From Paenibacillus_AR mesotrionivorans (GTDB lineage: Bacteria > Bacillota > Bacilli > Paenibacillales > NBRC-103111): DNA of 64,000 nucleotides. Positions 25,190-33,894 of the stretch are shown piece by piece. Below the pieces are notes generated by a model that ran no database searches, was not told the DNA's origin, and saw only the letters and a program-made list of their open reading frames with translations. Where the stretch lies: NCBI RefSeq assembly GCF_046098205.1, contig NZ_JBJURJ010000004.1:372001-436000 (forward strand). Direction: 5' to 3'. A program made the translations under genes and the position numbers. Within the stretch, counting starts at the first letter, position 1. Each line of letters opens with the position of its first letter.

Positions 25190-25227
25190 GAAAATCCCCC
25201 TAGTGCCGTATGTCGGGACCAGGGGGA
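25190..25227 (-). terminator. Terminator of topB
   Basis: TCCCCCT pairs with AGGGGGA, followed on the minus strand by TTTTC, 14 bp after the topB stop. Confidence 0.7.
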
Positions 25228-25240
25228 GGGAGAGTATATA

Positions 25241-27853
25241 TTAGTTCCGCAGAAGGGATAGTTTGCCGGTTTGCGGGTCCTGCAAGATGAGGGTGCCGCT
25301 GCCGGCGGTTTCGCTGTAAAAGGAGGTTTGGCCGGTTCGTAACAGGCTGGTTACCATGGTGTCATTGAGGTTCACACCAAAGCCGTTGTCCTTCCACAGC
25401 ACGAAGGTGCAGCCCTGGCGGAAATGAGTGCAGCCGTAGCCGGTGCTGCCGAAGATGATCCGCCCGCCGCAGCCCGGGCGGGGGCAATGCCCCAGCGCCT
25501 CCCGCATAGCGGGGCGGCTGGGGGGGACTTGCGGCGCCGCTGTTCCCGCCCCGGCGGCCGACTGGCCTGCCGCGGCAGCTCCGGCGCCAGTGCCAGTGCC
25601 TGCTGCCGATGGTCTGCCGGCAGCTCTCGAACCTGCTGCGCCAGCGTCCGCGGGCAGCGCAAGCTCTACCTGTGTGCCGCCCGCTTGAGCGGCGGCACTT
25701 GCACTTGCTCCAGCAGCGTCGGCCTTGCCGCTGCGGCGTTTCCTGGCGGGCGCTGCAGCCGCCGCCACTGTATCCGCGGCGCTGCCGGCTGCCGCGTCCG
25801 CCTTGCTGCGCCGCTTGCGCGCCGGCGCAGCGCCTTCTTCGCCGGCAGCGTTCCCGCCGGCGCCAACATCCTTGGCAGCGCTGCTGCGCCTGCTGCCCTT
25901 GCCTGCGCCAGCCGCCGGCTCCGGTTTGGCGAAGTGCGCCTTGTCCGCCCGCGCCTGCAGGCGGACCTTGTCCACGATCAGGCGCGCGAAGGCCCGCACC
26001 TTGTCCATAAAGGCATCCTTCGACGCCTGGCCTCTGGCGATTTCGTTCAACCGCCGCTCCCACTGGCCCGTCATCTCCGGCGAAGCCAGCAGCTCCACGC
26101 CCGCTCCGCGGACCAGTTCCACGGCGGCCCGGCCTTTGGGAGTGATGCTGATCCGTTTGCCCTGCATGGCCACATACCCCACCTGCTTCAGCCGTTCGAT
26201 GGTGGCCGCCCGGGTGGCGGGTGTGCCCAGGCCGGAATCCTTCATTACATCCCGCAGTTCGTCGTCCTCAATGGACTTGCCCGCACTTTCCATTGCCTTC
26301 AACAGAGTGCCCTCCGTAAAAGCCTTGGGCGGCTGGGTTTCCTTTTCCTTGACCTCCGCATCAGAGCAGAGCACACCTGCCTGCGGATTCACAGAGAAGG
26401 GAGTATCCGTCTCCACCTCCAGCTCGGAGGGACCGTTGTTTTCGTCCTTATCCCCATCCTTGTCGGAGCCCGCATTTTCCCCGTCTCCGGCTTTGCCGGT
26501 TTTGCCCTTGCCGCCTTTAGCACCGGCGCTTTTCTTCTGGTCCGGGTACAGCACCTTCCAGCCCAGGGAAAGCAGCTCCTTAACCGTGGTTTTGAACCGG
26601 TCGGCCGCCTCTCCTTCGCCTACCTCCGTAAACACTGTATGCACCTTGTACTCGGCCGCCGGGTAGAAGTGGGACAGGAAACGCCGTACGATCAGGTCGT
26701 AAACCTTGGCTTCATCCGGCGATAAGCCGCTGGCCTTTTTGAAGGTGGGCAGAATGGCGTGGTGATCCTCCACCTTGGCCGGATTACAGACGAACTTGTT
26801 GTTTTTGTGCACCAGCTTCTTGTCCGCATTTTGGGCGAAGGAGCCATAGTCCACGGAGCCCTTCAGGGACTCCAGCGTTTTGTGCATGTCCGGAATATTC
26901 TCCGGGTTCACATAGTTGGAGTTGGTCCGGGGATAGCTGATGACCTTATGCTTCTCGTACAGGGCCTGGGCCGTATCCAAGGTTTTTTTGGCGGAAAAAC
27001 CCAGCTTGCCGTTGGCCTCCCGCTGCAGCAGGGTCAAATCATACAGCTTGAAGGGAAACTCCTTGGTATCCTTCACTTCATAAGAAGCAATCCGTCCCGG
27101 TTTGCCCTTGACCCGGGTGACCACTGCCTCGGCCTTGTCCTTGGCCTTGAACCGGTCTCCCTGCCACATGCCCCGGTAGGCGGTGTCCCCCTGCTGGAAG
27201 GATCCCTCCACCTCGAAGAATTTCTCCGAATCAAACGCCTCGATCTGCTTTTGGCGGTCATAAATCAAAGCTAATACGGGCGTCTGCACCCGTCCGACAG
27301 ACAAAAGCTCATTATGCCGGGTGGTAAACGCCCTTGACCCGTTCATTCCGATGAGCCAGTCGGCCTCACTGCGGGCTCTGGCCGCCTGGGTCAAATTTTC
27401 GTATTCGCTGCCGTCCTTCAGCTCGGCAAAGCCCCGGCGAATGGTTTCCGCCGTCAAGTCCGAAATCCACAGCCGCTGCACCGGCTGGCGAAGCTTCAGA
27501 TGCTGCTGGATATAAGAGAAAATCAGCTGCCCTTCACGTCCGGCGTCACAGGCATTGACGATCCGGTCGCATTCTTTGGCCACCTGGGCGATGACCTTCA
27601 GCTGATCCCGGGTTTTTACATTGGGTAAAAGTTTGAAGGTATCGGGAATAATAGGCAGGTCGCCAAGATTCCACTTTTTATACCGGTCGTCGTAATGGTC
27701 CGGCTCCGCCAGCCCGATGAGGTGCCCGATGGCCCAGGTTATGATGTAGCGTTCGCCTTCAAGGTGGGTCCGCTTGTTGGAGGCCTTCGGCTCCAGTACA
27801 GCGGCGATGTTCCGGCCCATATCGGGCTTTTCCGCAATCACAAGGGTTTTCAA
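25241..27853 (-). CDS. topB: DNA topoisomerase III
   Basis: An 870-aa type IA topoisomerase that relaxes and decatenates DNA via a 5'-phosphotyrosine. The TOPRIM domain starts the protein (V-I-A-E-K-P-D-M-G, then D-A-G-R-E-G-Q), and the catalytic tyrosine is Tyr307 in S-Y-P-R-T-N-S. The C-terminal extension (about 640-780) is a long Ala/Gly-rich, K-R-R-S-containing low-complexity region, ending in a four-Cys zinc finger (C-P-R-P-G-C-G-G then Y-G-C-T-H-F-R-Q-G-C). The start is TTG at 27853, three bases before the end of the upstream transporter gene is passed, so the two are probably co-transcribed. Confidence 0.95.
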   Translation of the reverse strand: MKTLVIAEKPDMGRNIAAVLEPKASNKRTHLEGERYIITWAIGHLIGLAEPDHYDDRYKKWNLGDLPIIPDTFKLLPNVKTRDQLKVIAQVAKECDRIVNACDAGREGQLIFSYIQQHLKLRQPVQRLWISDLTAETIRRGFAELKDGSEYENLTQAARARSEADWLIGMNGSRAFTTRHNELLSVGRVQTPVLALIYDRQKQIEAFDSEKFFEVEGSFQQGDTAYRGMWQGDRFKAKDKAEAVVTRVKGKPGRIASYEVKDTKEFPFKLYDLTLLQREANGKLGFSAKKTLDTAQALYEKHKVISYPRTNSNYVNPENIPDMHKTLESLKGSVDYGSFAQNADKKLVHKNNKFVCNPAKVEDHHAILPTFKKASGLSPDEAKVYDLIVRRFLSHFYPAAEYKVHTVFTEVGEGEAADRFKTTVKELLSLGWKVLYPDQKKSAGAKGGKGKTGKAGDGENAGSDKDGDKDENNGPSELEVETDTPFSVNPQAGVLCSDAEVKEKETQPPKAFTEGTLLKAMESAGKSIEDDELRDVMKDSGLGTPATRAATIERLKQVGYVAMQGKRISITPKGRAAVELVRGAGVELLASPEMTGQWERRLNEIARGQASKDAFMDKVRAFARLIVDKVRLQARADKAHFAKPEPAAGAGKGSRRSSAAKDVGAGGNAAGEEGAAPARKRRSKADAAAGSAADTVAAAAAPARKRRSGKADAAGASASAAAQAGGTQVELALPADAGAAGSRAAGRPSAAGTGTGAGAAAAGQSAAGAGTAAPQVPPSRPAMREALGHCPRPGCGGRIIFGSTGYGCTHFRQGCTFVLWKDNGFGVNLNDTMVTSLLRTGQTSFYSETAGSGTLILQDPQTGKLSLLRN

Positions 27854-27856
27854 TGG

Positions 27857-28945
<1,089 letters not shown>

Positions 28946-29179
28946 GCTGCAAAAACTCCTTTTCCATCAAAAAATCATAAAAAAACCGCTCCGCTCTATA
29001 CCGGAAAGTGTAGCACCCTTGGCTTCCGAGCGCAATGAAGGGAGTGAAACTGCCTCTTTACCATCTCTTTACCTAAAAAAAATCCAACAAATCGTCGTAG
29101 AAATGCCTGCCGCAAAGTCTTGAAAGTATGGTACAATGGAAAACAGGCTATAGCAGGAAACACGGCGCAATCAAGAGCG

Positions 29180-29191
29180 GAACACGTGTTC
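29180..29191. promoter_or_regulatory. Perfect 12-bp palindrome GAACACGTGTTC upstream of kdgK
   Basis: The palindrome lies between a TACAAT -10 candidate (29132-29137) and the kdgK start at 29260. It could bind a KdgR-type repressor. It also fits the GAAC-N4-GTTC LexA core, so SOS control of the kdg genes or of the divergent transporter-topB pair is possible. The rest of the 28946-29259 spacer shows nothing else clear. Confidence 0.5.
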
Positions 29192-29259
29192 AATGGTGAA
29201 AATCCGATTATATTCCCGTTTTGGCCATATGAAAAGCGGGAGCAGGTGGAGGCTGAAGA

Positions 29260-30234
29260 ATGACACAGGCAACGAAAGAGCAGCAATACATTCCGGAGGT
29301 TCTGACCTTCGGTGAATCCATGGGACTCCTGATGTCCACGGGCAACAAAGGAATTGAATACTCCGCCACCCTGGACAAGTCCTTCGGCGGCGCAGAGAGC
29401 AATTTCGCCATCGGCGTGGCCCGTCTGGGACACCGCGTTGGCTGGTTCGGCCGCTTGGGCAAGGACCCGTTGGGTCTCATGATCCAGAAGCGCATCCGCG
29501 GCGAGGGCGTTGACGTCTCCCGTGTGGAATTGACTGACGAGGCTCCTACCGGACTGATGCTGAAGGAAGCCATCTCCGGCAAGTCCTTCGTGTATTATTA
29601 CCGCAAAAATTCCGCAGCCAGCCTGATGCGTCCCGAGCACCTGGACGAGGAGTACATCAAGCAGGCCAAAATTTTGCATGTTACCGGCATTACCGCAGCT
29701 CTTTCCGAAAGCTGCCGGGAAACCCTCTGGGCTGCTATCCGCATGGCCAAGAAGCATGGTGTCAAGGTTTGCTTTGACCCCAACCTGCGTCTGAAGCTAT
29801 GGACCCTGGAGGAAGCCAGAGAGGTGCTTTTGCCAATGGCTGAGGAAGCCGACTACTTCCTGCCCGGTCTGGACGAGCTGAAGCTGATGTACGAAACCGA
29901 GGACTTCGACGAAATCGTAGCCCGTCTGTCCAAGCTGCGCGCCGTTTCCATCGTGAAGGGCGGAGATGACGAAACCTACCTGATCGAAAACGGCAAGGTT
30001 ACCGCCATCCCCTTCTTCAAGGCTGAACGCGTAGTGGATACTGTAGGCGCCGGCGACGGCTTCTGCGCAGGCTTCATCGTAGGTGTGCTGAAGGGGTATG
30101 ACCTGGCTGAGGCTGTCCGTCTCGGCAGCCTGATGGGCTCCCTCGCGGTACAGATGGAAGGCGACTGGGAAGCTTTGCCCACTTGGGAAAAAGCCCAGGC
30201 GGTGCTCCAGAACAAGAAGAGCGTGGAGCGCTAA
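29260..30234 (+). CDS. kdgK: 2-dehydro-3-deoxygluconokinase
   Basis: A 324-aa PfkB-family sugar kinase, predicted to phosphorylate KDG to KDPG in the pectin and uronate branch. It has the N-terminal T-F-G-E-S-M and G-G-A-E-S-N-F-A-x-G-x-A-R-L-G motif and the ATP/anion-hole signature D-T-V-G-A-G-D-G-F-C-A-G-F near 257. GGAGG precedes the ATG. The KDPG aldolase gene lies 71 bp downstream, which supports the KDG assignment over fructokinase. The coding sequence has a cleaner, more uniform codon choice than neighbours, suggesting high expression. Confidence 0.88.
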   Translation: MTQATKEQQYIPEVLTFGESMGLLMSTGNKGIEYSATLDKSFGGAESNFAIGVARLGHRVGWFGRLGKDPLGLMIQKRIRGEGVDVSRVELTDEAPTGLMLKEAISGKSFVYYYRKNSAASLMRPEHLDEEYIKQAKILHVTGITAALSESCRETLWAAIRMAKKHGVKVCFDPNLRLKLWTLEEAREVLLPMAEEADYFLPGLDELKLMYETEDFDEIVARLSKLRAVSIVKGGDDETYLIENGKVTAIPFFKAERVVDTVGAGDGFCAGFIVGVLKGYDLAEAVRLGSLMGSLAVQMEGDWEALPTWEKAQAVLQNKKSVER

Positions 30235-30305
30235 GCTGGATTTACTGCGTTAACCATTAACGTCCTTGACCATTAACGGGACGAAGAAAAGGAATGTGGA
30301 GAACC

Positions 30306-30968
30306 ATGAAAAAAATTAAAGTTATTCAACAAATCGCCGAGCAAGGCGTTGTGGCCGTTCTGCGTGCCGATACTGCTGAGGATGTTGTACGTATGGCTGA
30401 GCAAGCCATCGAAGGCGGCATCAAGGTTATTGAAATCACCATGACTGTACCGGGCGCTCTGCGTGCCATCGAAACTCTGGCTGCCAAGTATTCCAGCACC
30501 GCCAAGGACCCGGCCCGCTTTGCCATCATCGGCGTAGGCACTGTGCTTGATCCGGAAACCGCCCGCGCCGCTATCCTGGCCGGCTCCGAATTTGTTGTAG
30601 GCCCGAGCCTCAACCCCGAAACCGTAATGCTGTGCAACCGGTACCGCATTCCCGTTATGCCGGGCTGCATGACCATCAAGGAAATCCAACAGGCTCTTGA
30701 GCTGGGCGTAGACGTAGTGAAGCTCTTCCCGGGCAACGCCTTCGCTCCTTCCATGATCAAGGCGATCAAGGGTCCTTTGCCGCAAGCCAACATTATGCCG
30801 ACCGGCGGCGTATCCCTGTCCAACCTGGGCGAGTGGATCAAAGCCGGCGCTACTGCCGTAGGCATCGGCGGCGACCTGACTGCAGACGCCGTGAAGACCG
30901 GCGACTACAGCATCATTGCCAAAAAAGCGGCTGAATACGTAGCTGCCTTCAAGGCTGCCAAGGCGTAA
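30306..30968 (+). CDS. kdgA: 2-dehydro-3-deoxy-6-phosphogluconate aldolase
   Basis: A 220-aa class I aldolase splitting KDPG into pyruvate and glyceraldehyde-3-phosphate. Family motifs: E-I-T-M-T-V-P (catalytic Glu), G-V-G-T-V-L-D and V-K-L-F-P-G-N with the Schiff-base Lys, then M-P-T-G-G-V. ATG at 30306 is preferred (GTGGAG upstream) over an in-frame ATG at 30294. With kdgK it forms a two-step operon ended by a strong terminator. Confidence 0.93.
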   Translation: MKKIKVIQQIAEQGVVAVLRADTAEDVVRMAEQAIEGGIKVIEITMTVPGALRAIETLAAKYSSTAKDPARFAIIGVGTVLDPETARAAILAGSEFVVGPSLNPETVMLCNRYRIPVMPGCMTIKEIQQALELGVDVVKLFPGNAFAPSMIKAIKGPLPQANIMPTGGVSLSNLGEWIKAGATAVGIGGDLTADAVKTGDYSIIAKKAAEYVAAFKAAKA

Positions 30969-30991
30969 GCGAGCATAGAGTATAGTACAGA

Positions 30992-31032
30992 AGAACCGCA
31001 AGGGGCCAGTGCCTCCCTGCGGTTCTTTTTTT
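30992..31032 (+). terminator. Terminator of kdgK-kdgA
   Basis: AGAACCGCA pairs with TGCGGTTCT, followed by seven T that run into the stop codon of the converging DoxX gene. Confidence 0.9.
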
Positions 31033-31465
31033 AACCGGCCAACAGCACGGCAGCGATAAAAATAAGCTGGAGCAGCGTACGCACCGGAAGCTTGGGCACA
31101 GGCCGCCCTCCGAGGGTCAAGGATTCGTTGGCCGCTTTTATATTGGCGGGAAACATGGCAACCAGCAGCAGGGCCAAGCAGATCGAGGCAATTCGGGAGG
31201 TGACGGGGAACAGAAGCCCGGCTGCTCCGGCAATTTCCAGCAACCCGGTAATGGTAACGATGAGATCAGGCCGGGGAAAGGCTGGGGGCACCATCCGGAT
31301 TAAATCCCGGCGTTTGGAGCCCCAGTGGGCCGAGGCGGCAACCAGAAGCATAACGGCAACTGCGGCCTGCAGGGAGGATTGCCACTCCGAAAAGTAAGCA
31401 AATCCGGCCACGCCCGAGGCGCGAAACATCACAAAAGACACCACCAGCACGTACAAGGGGATCAT
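31031..31465 (-). CDS. DoxX-family membrane protein
   Basis: A 144-aa protein with four predicted membrane helices and the DoxX pattern: G-V-A-G-F-A-Y-F near the start, then I-T-G-L-L-E-I-A-G-A-A-G-L-L-F-P and M-F-P-A-N-I-K-A-A. DoxX proteins are linked to oxidative stress and quinone-related functions, but substrate is not known. Its ATG overlaps the end of the TetR gene by 4 bp, so the regulator and this protein form one operon. Confidence 0.8.
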   Translation of the reverse strand: MIPLYVLVVSFVMFRASGVAGFAYFSEWQSSLQAAVAVMLLVAASAHWGSKRRDLIRMVPPAFPRPDLIVTITGLLEIAGAAGLLFPVTSRIASICLALLLVAMFPANIKAANESLTLGGRPVPKLPVRTLLQLIFIAAVLLAG

Positions 31466-32085
31466 AGTGGTTGCTCCTTTTCATTTTTATCCGGGCTGGG
31501 CTGTAATACGGAAGTGATGAAGGCCGTGAAGTCGGCCCCTGTGAAGGCTGGCCCATCCAACGGAATGGAAGCGCGCATCCGCAGTCCGAAGGTGAGAAGC
31601 ACGAGCATGTCGGCTGTTTTCGCCGCGTCCACCGATGGGGGAATGACGCCATATTGCTGGCCAGTTTCAATCCAGCTTTTGGATAGCTGCACCGACTTTT
31701 TGTAGTAGTGTCTTACCGCTTCGGCGATTAGGGGCTGATCCTCCTTGCCAAGCAGATACAACAACACTTTGTTGGTGACATTGCCCGCCTCCCCATAGGA
31801 GGAGATGCTGTCCGCAATGGCCTTCATCGGCTCAGCAAAGGTACGGCGCCCGGAGGCCACCTCATCCAAAAAGCGGTTATTCGTTTGCTCCAGCTGCTCT
31901 TGCAGCACCCAGACGAACATTTCATCCTTGCTTTTCACATAATGGAAAATCGCTCCCTTGGACAGGCCTGCTGCATTGGCGATATCCTGCATCGTCAGCA
32001 GATGGCAGCCTTTTTCGGCGATGAGGGCAATGGTCGTATCCAGCAGCAGACGGATGGTATTCCGCCTGCGTTCCTCCTGCTTCAC
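31462..32085 (-). CDS. TetR-family transcriptional regulator
   Basis: A 207-aa repressor. Helix-turn-helix at about 22-60: L-T-M-Q-D-I-A-N-A-A-G-L-S-K-G-A-I-F-H-Y, the TetR signature. The C-terminal ligand domain is helical. GTG at 32085 is chosen (GGGAG eight bases before); a GTG at 32094 overlaps that site. It is translationally coupled to the DoxX gene, which is its likely target. Inducer unknown. Confidence 0.87.
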   Translation of the reverse strand: MKQEERRRNTIRLLLDTTIALIAEKGCHLLTMQDIANAAGLSKGAIFHYVKSKDEMFVWVLQEQLEQTNNRFLDEVASGRRTFAEPMKAIADSISSYGEAGNVTNKVLLYLLGKEDQPLIAEAVRHYYKKSVQLSKSWIETGQQYGVIPPSVDAAKTADMLVLLTFGLRMRASIPLDGPAFTGADFTAFITSVLQPSPDKNEKEQPL

Positions 32086-32301
32086 GTTTATCACTCCCTA
32101 TATGGATGTATGAAACGAAGCTGTATAAGCTCATTATAAATACCGACCAAAGGTATGTAAATGTGAAAATAAAATATTTATGGGGGAGGAAGGGGCAACA
32201 AGCAGAAAAAACTGTACAGGCACAAGATTGGCCCAGACGTGCATACATCATTACATAGGGCGGAGGCTTGCACCGAATCCCGCTCCGCCGCAGGAGGAAA
32301 T

Positions 32302-32727
32302 ATGGGCTACTATTACTTGTTTTCCTATGGAACCTTCATCGATCAGGAGGTTCAGCATATTCTCTTCGGGAGAAGCGTAACGGTTGGCACTGCTTCTCTT
32401 CCCCAACACGGCAGGCATGCCGATGCGGACGGCTTTTATTATGTGACCCCGGAACCCGGCTGCAGTGTGCGGGGGGAGCTTCTGTGTCTGTCGGCGGATG
32501 AGCTGATCACGGCGGATCTGTGGGAGAATGTGCCCGATTATGTGCGGGTTCTGGTCCGGGTCCGACTGAATAACGGGTCCACCCTCAACGCTTATATTTA
32601 CTACCGGAGCAACCCGCAGGCCAAGCTGCCTGCACCTCCTGGAACCTTGGCCGCTGTGCCGCGTGCACAGGTTATAGCGGCAGCCCAAGAATTGGCCGCT
32701 GAGCTGTCTGCAGGCGGCTGTATATGA
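32302..32727 (+). CDS. Gamma-glutamylcyclotransferase-like (AIG2) protein
   Basis: A 141-aa protein opening with Y-L-F-S-Y-G-T-F, the substrate-binding Y-G-S/T loop of the GGCT/AIG2 fold. L-W-E-N-V-P-D-Y-V-R (about 73-82) supplies the probable catalytic Glu. The family acts on gamma-glutamyl amines or peptides. ATG at 32302 follows AGGAGG; the longer frame from 32239 lacks a site. It is a single gene with its own terminator. Confidence 0.75.
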   Translation: MGYYYLFSYGTFIDQEVQHILFGRSVTVGTASLPQHGRHADADGFYYVTPEPGCSVRGELLCLSADELITADLWENVPDYVRVLVRVRLNNGSTLNAYIYYRSNPQAKLPAPPGTLAAVPRAQVIAAAQELAAELSAGGCI

Positions 32728-32730
32728 TGA

Positions 32731-32752
32731 GGACCCGGCAGGGTCCTTTTTT
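32731..32752 (+). terminator. Terminator after the GGCT-like gene
   Basis: GGACCC pairs with GGGTCC over a 4-nt loop, followed by six T. Confidence 0.9.
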
Positions 32753-32777
32753 CATGATGGAAGGCATGAAGAACGGC

Positions 32778-32806
32778 TTGTGAACGGGAGTTGGAACGGG
32801 TATGAT
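32778..32806 (+). promoter_or_regulatory. Candidate promoter of the LysR gene
   Basis: TTGTGA and TATGAT are separated by 17 bp, 41 bp before the start codon. Confidence 0.5.
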
Positions 32807-32847
32807 CAGAAAAACAAGCATCTTTATCCAAAAGAGAGGACTCTGCC

Positions 32848-33747
32848 ATGACATTGCAGCAGCTGCGTTATGTGCTGGAGGTGGCGGCCCGCGGCTCCAT
32901 GAATGAGGCGGCTAAACGGCTGTTCATCTCCCAGCCCAGCCTGTCCAGCGCCATCAAGGAGCTGGAGGAGGAGCTTCAGCTTATTATTTTTCAACGGACC
33001 AATAAGGGGATTATGCTCTCCAAGGAGGGTGCCGAGTTCCTGGGTTATGCCCGTCAGGTCATCGAGCAGGCGGAGCTTCTGGAGAGCCGATATCTGAATG
33101 CGAAGCCGTCGCCCCAGCATTTTTCCGTGTCCACCCAGCATTATGCCTTCGCCGTCAACGCCTTCGTCAAGCTGGTGCGGGATTACGGGCACGAGGAGTA
33201 CGAGCTGTCCCTGCGGGAGACCAAAACCCATGAGATCATCCAGGATGTGAAGGATCAAAAAAGCGAAATCGGCATCCTTTATATGAACGATTTCAATAAT
33301 AAGGTTATCAGCCGCCTTTTGAAAAATGCCAATCTTATGTTCAACAGCCTGTTTACGGCCAAGGCCCATATTTTTGTGAGCGCCCATAATCCGCTTGCGA
33401 AGCATTCCGTGGTGACGCTGGAGCAGCTGAGGGAGTATCCGTACCTGTATTTTGAGCAGGGGGAATACAATTCCTTTCACTTTTCAGAGGAAATCCTGAG
33501 CACCATCGCCCGTCCCAAAAGTATTCGCGTCAGCGACCGGGCCACCCTGTTCAATCTGCTGATCGGCCTAAACGGCTACACCATCTCCACCGGTGTCCTG
33601 AGTAAGGATCTGAATGGAAATGACATTATTCCGGTGCCGCTGGCAAGCGACGAGACCATCCATGTGGGCTGGATCTGCCATCAGAATGCTGCCTTGTCCA
33701 GACTGGCGGTTGCCTATGTGGAGGCCCTGCAGGAGGCGATCCAATAG
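32848..33747 (+). CDS. LysR-family transcriptional regulator, probable metE regulator
   Basis: A 299-aa regulator. The N-terminal winged helix (about 2-60) carries A-A-R-G-S-M-N-E-A-A-K-R-L-F-I-S-Q-P-S-L-S, the standard LysR signature, and the rest is the periplasmic-binding-like effector domain. It lies 147 bp upstream of metE on the same strand, an arrangement that suggests it senses a methionine-pathway metabolite as MetR senses homocysteine in enterobacteria. That function is inferred from position. Confidence 0.85.
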   Translation: MTLQQLRYVLEVAARGSMNEAAKRLFISQPSLSSAIKELEEELQLIIFQRTNKGIMLSKEGAEFLGYARQVIEQAELLESRYLNAKPSPQHFSVSTQHYAFAVNAFVKLVRDYGHEEYELSLRETKTHEIIQDVKDQKSEIGILYMNDFNNKVISRLLKNANLMFNSLFTAKAHIFVSAHNPLAKHSVVTLEQLREYPYLYFEQGEYNSFHFSEEILSTIARPKSIRVSDRATLFNLLIGLNGYTISTGVLSKDLNGNDIIPVPLASDETIHVGWICHQNAALSRLAVAYVEALQEAIQ

Positions 33748-33832
33748 CCCGTTTTTCGGCGGGTTGTTGGCGCAGCTTGGTTAGGGCTATATATTTTGGC
33801 TATATCCAGCCATAGCTTTATGGTCATACCCT

Positions 33833-33848
33833 ATATCCGGCCGGATAT
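33833..33848. promoter_or_regulatory. 16-bp perfect palindrome upstream of metE, candidate LysR-type operator
   Basis: ATATCCGGCCGGATAT is perfectly self-complementary and lies 46 bp before the metE start. Related half-sites (CTATATCCAGCCATAG) lie 30-40 bp upstream, giving the two-site layout common for LysR regulators. Confidence 0.5.
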
Positions 33849-33894
33849 GTTATCTTTCCAGTAACAACGGATTGGCGATAAGGAGAGATGGCGG

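Noticed and set aside
33748..33894. SAM (S-box) or T-box riboswitch before metE
   Set aside because: The spacer is too short and none of the conserved core motifs are present.
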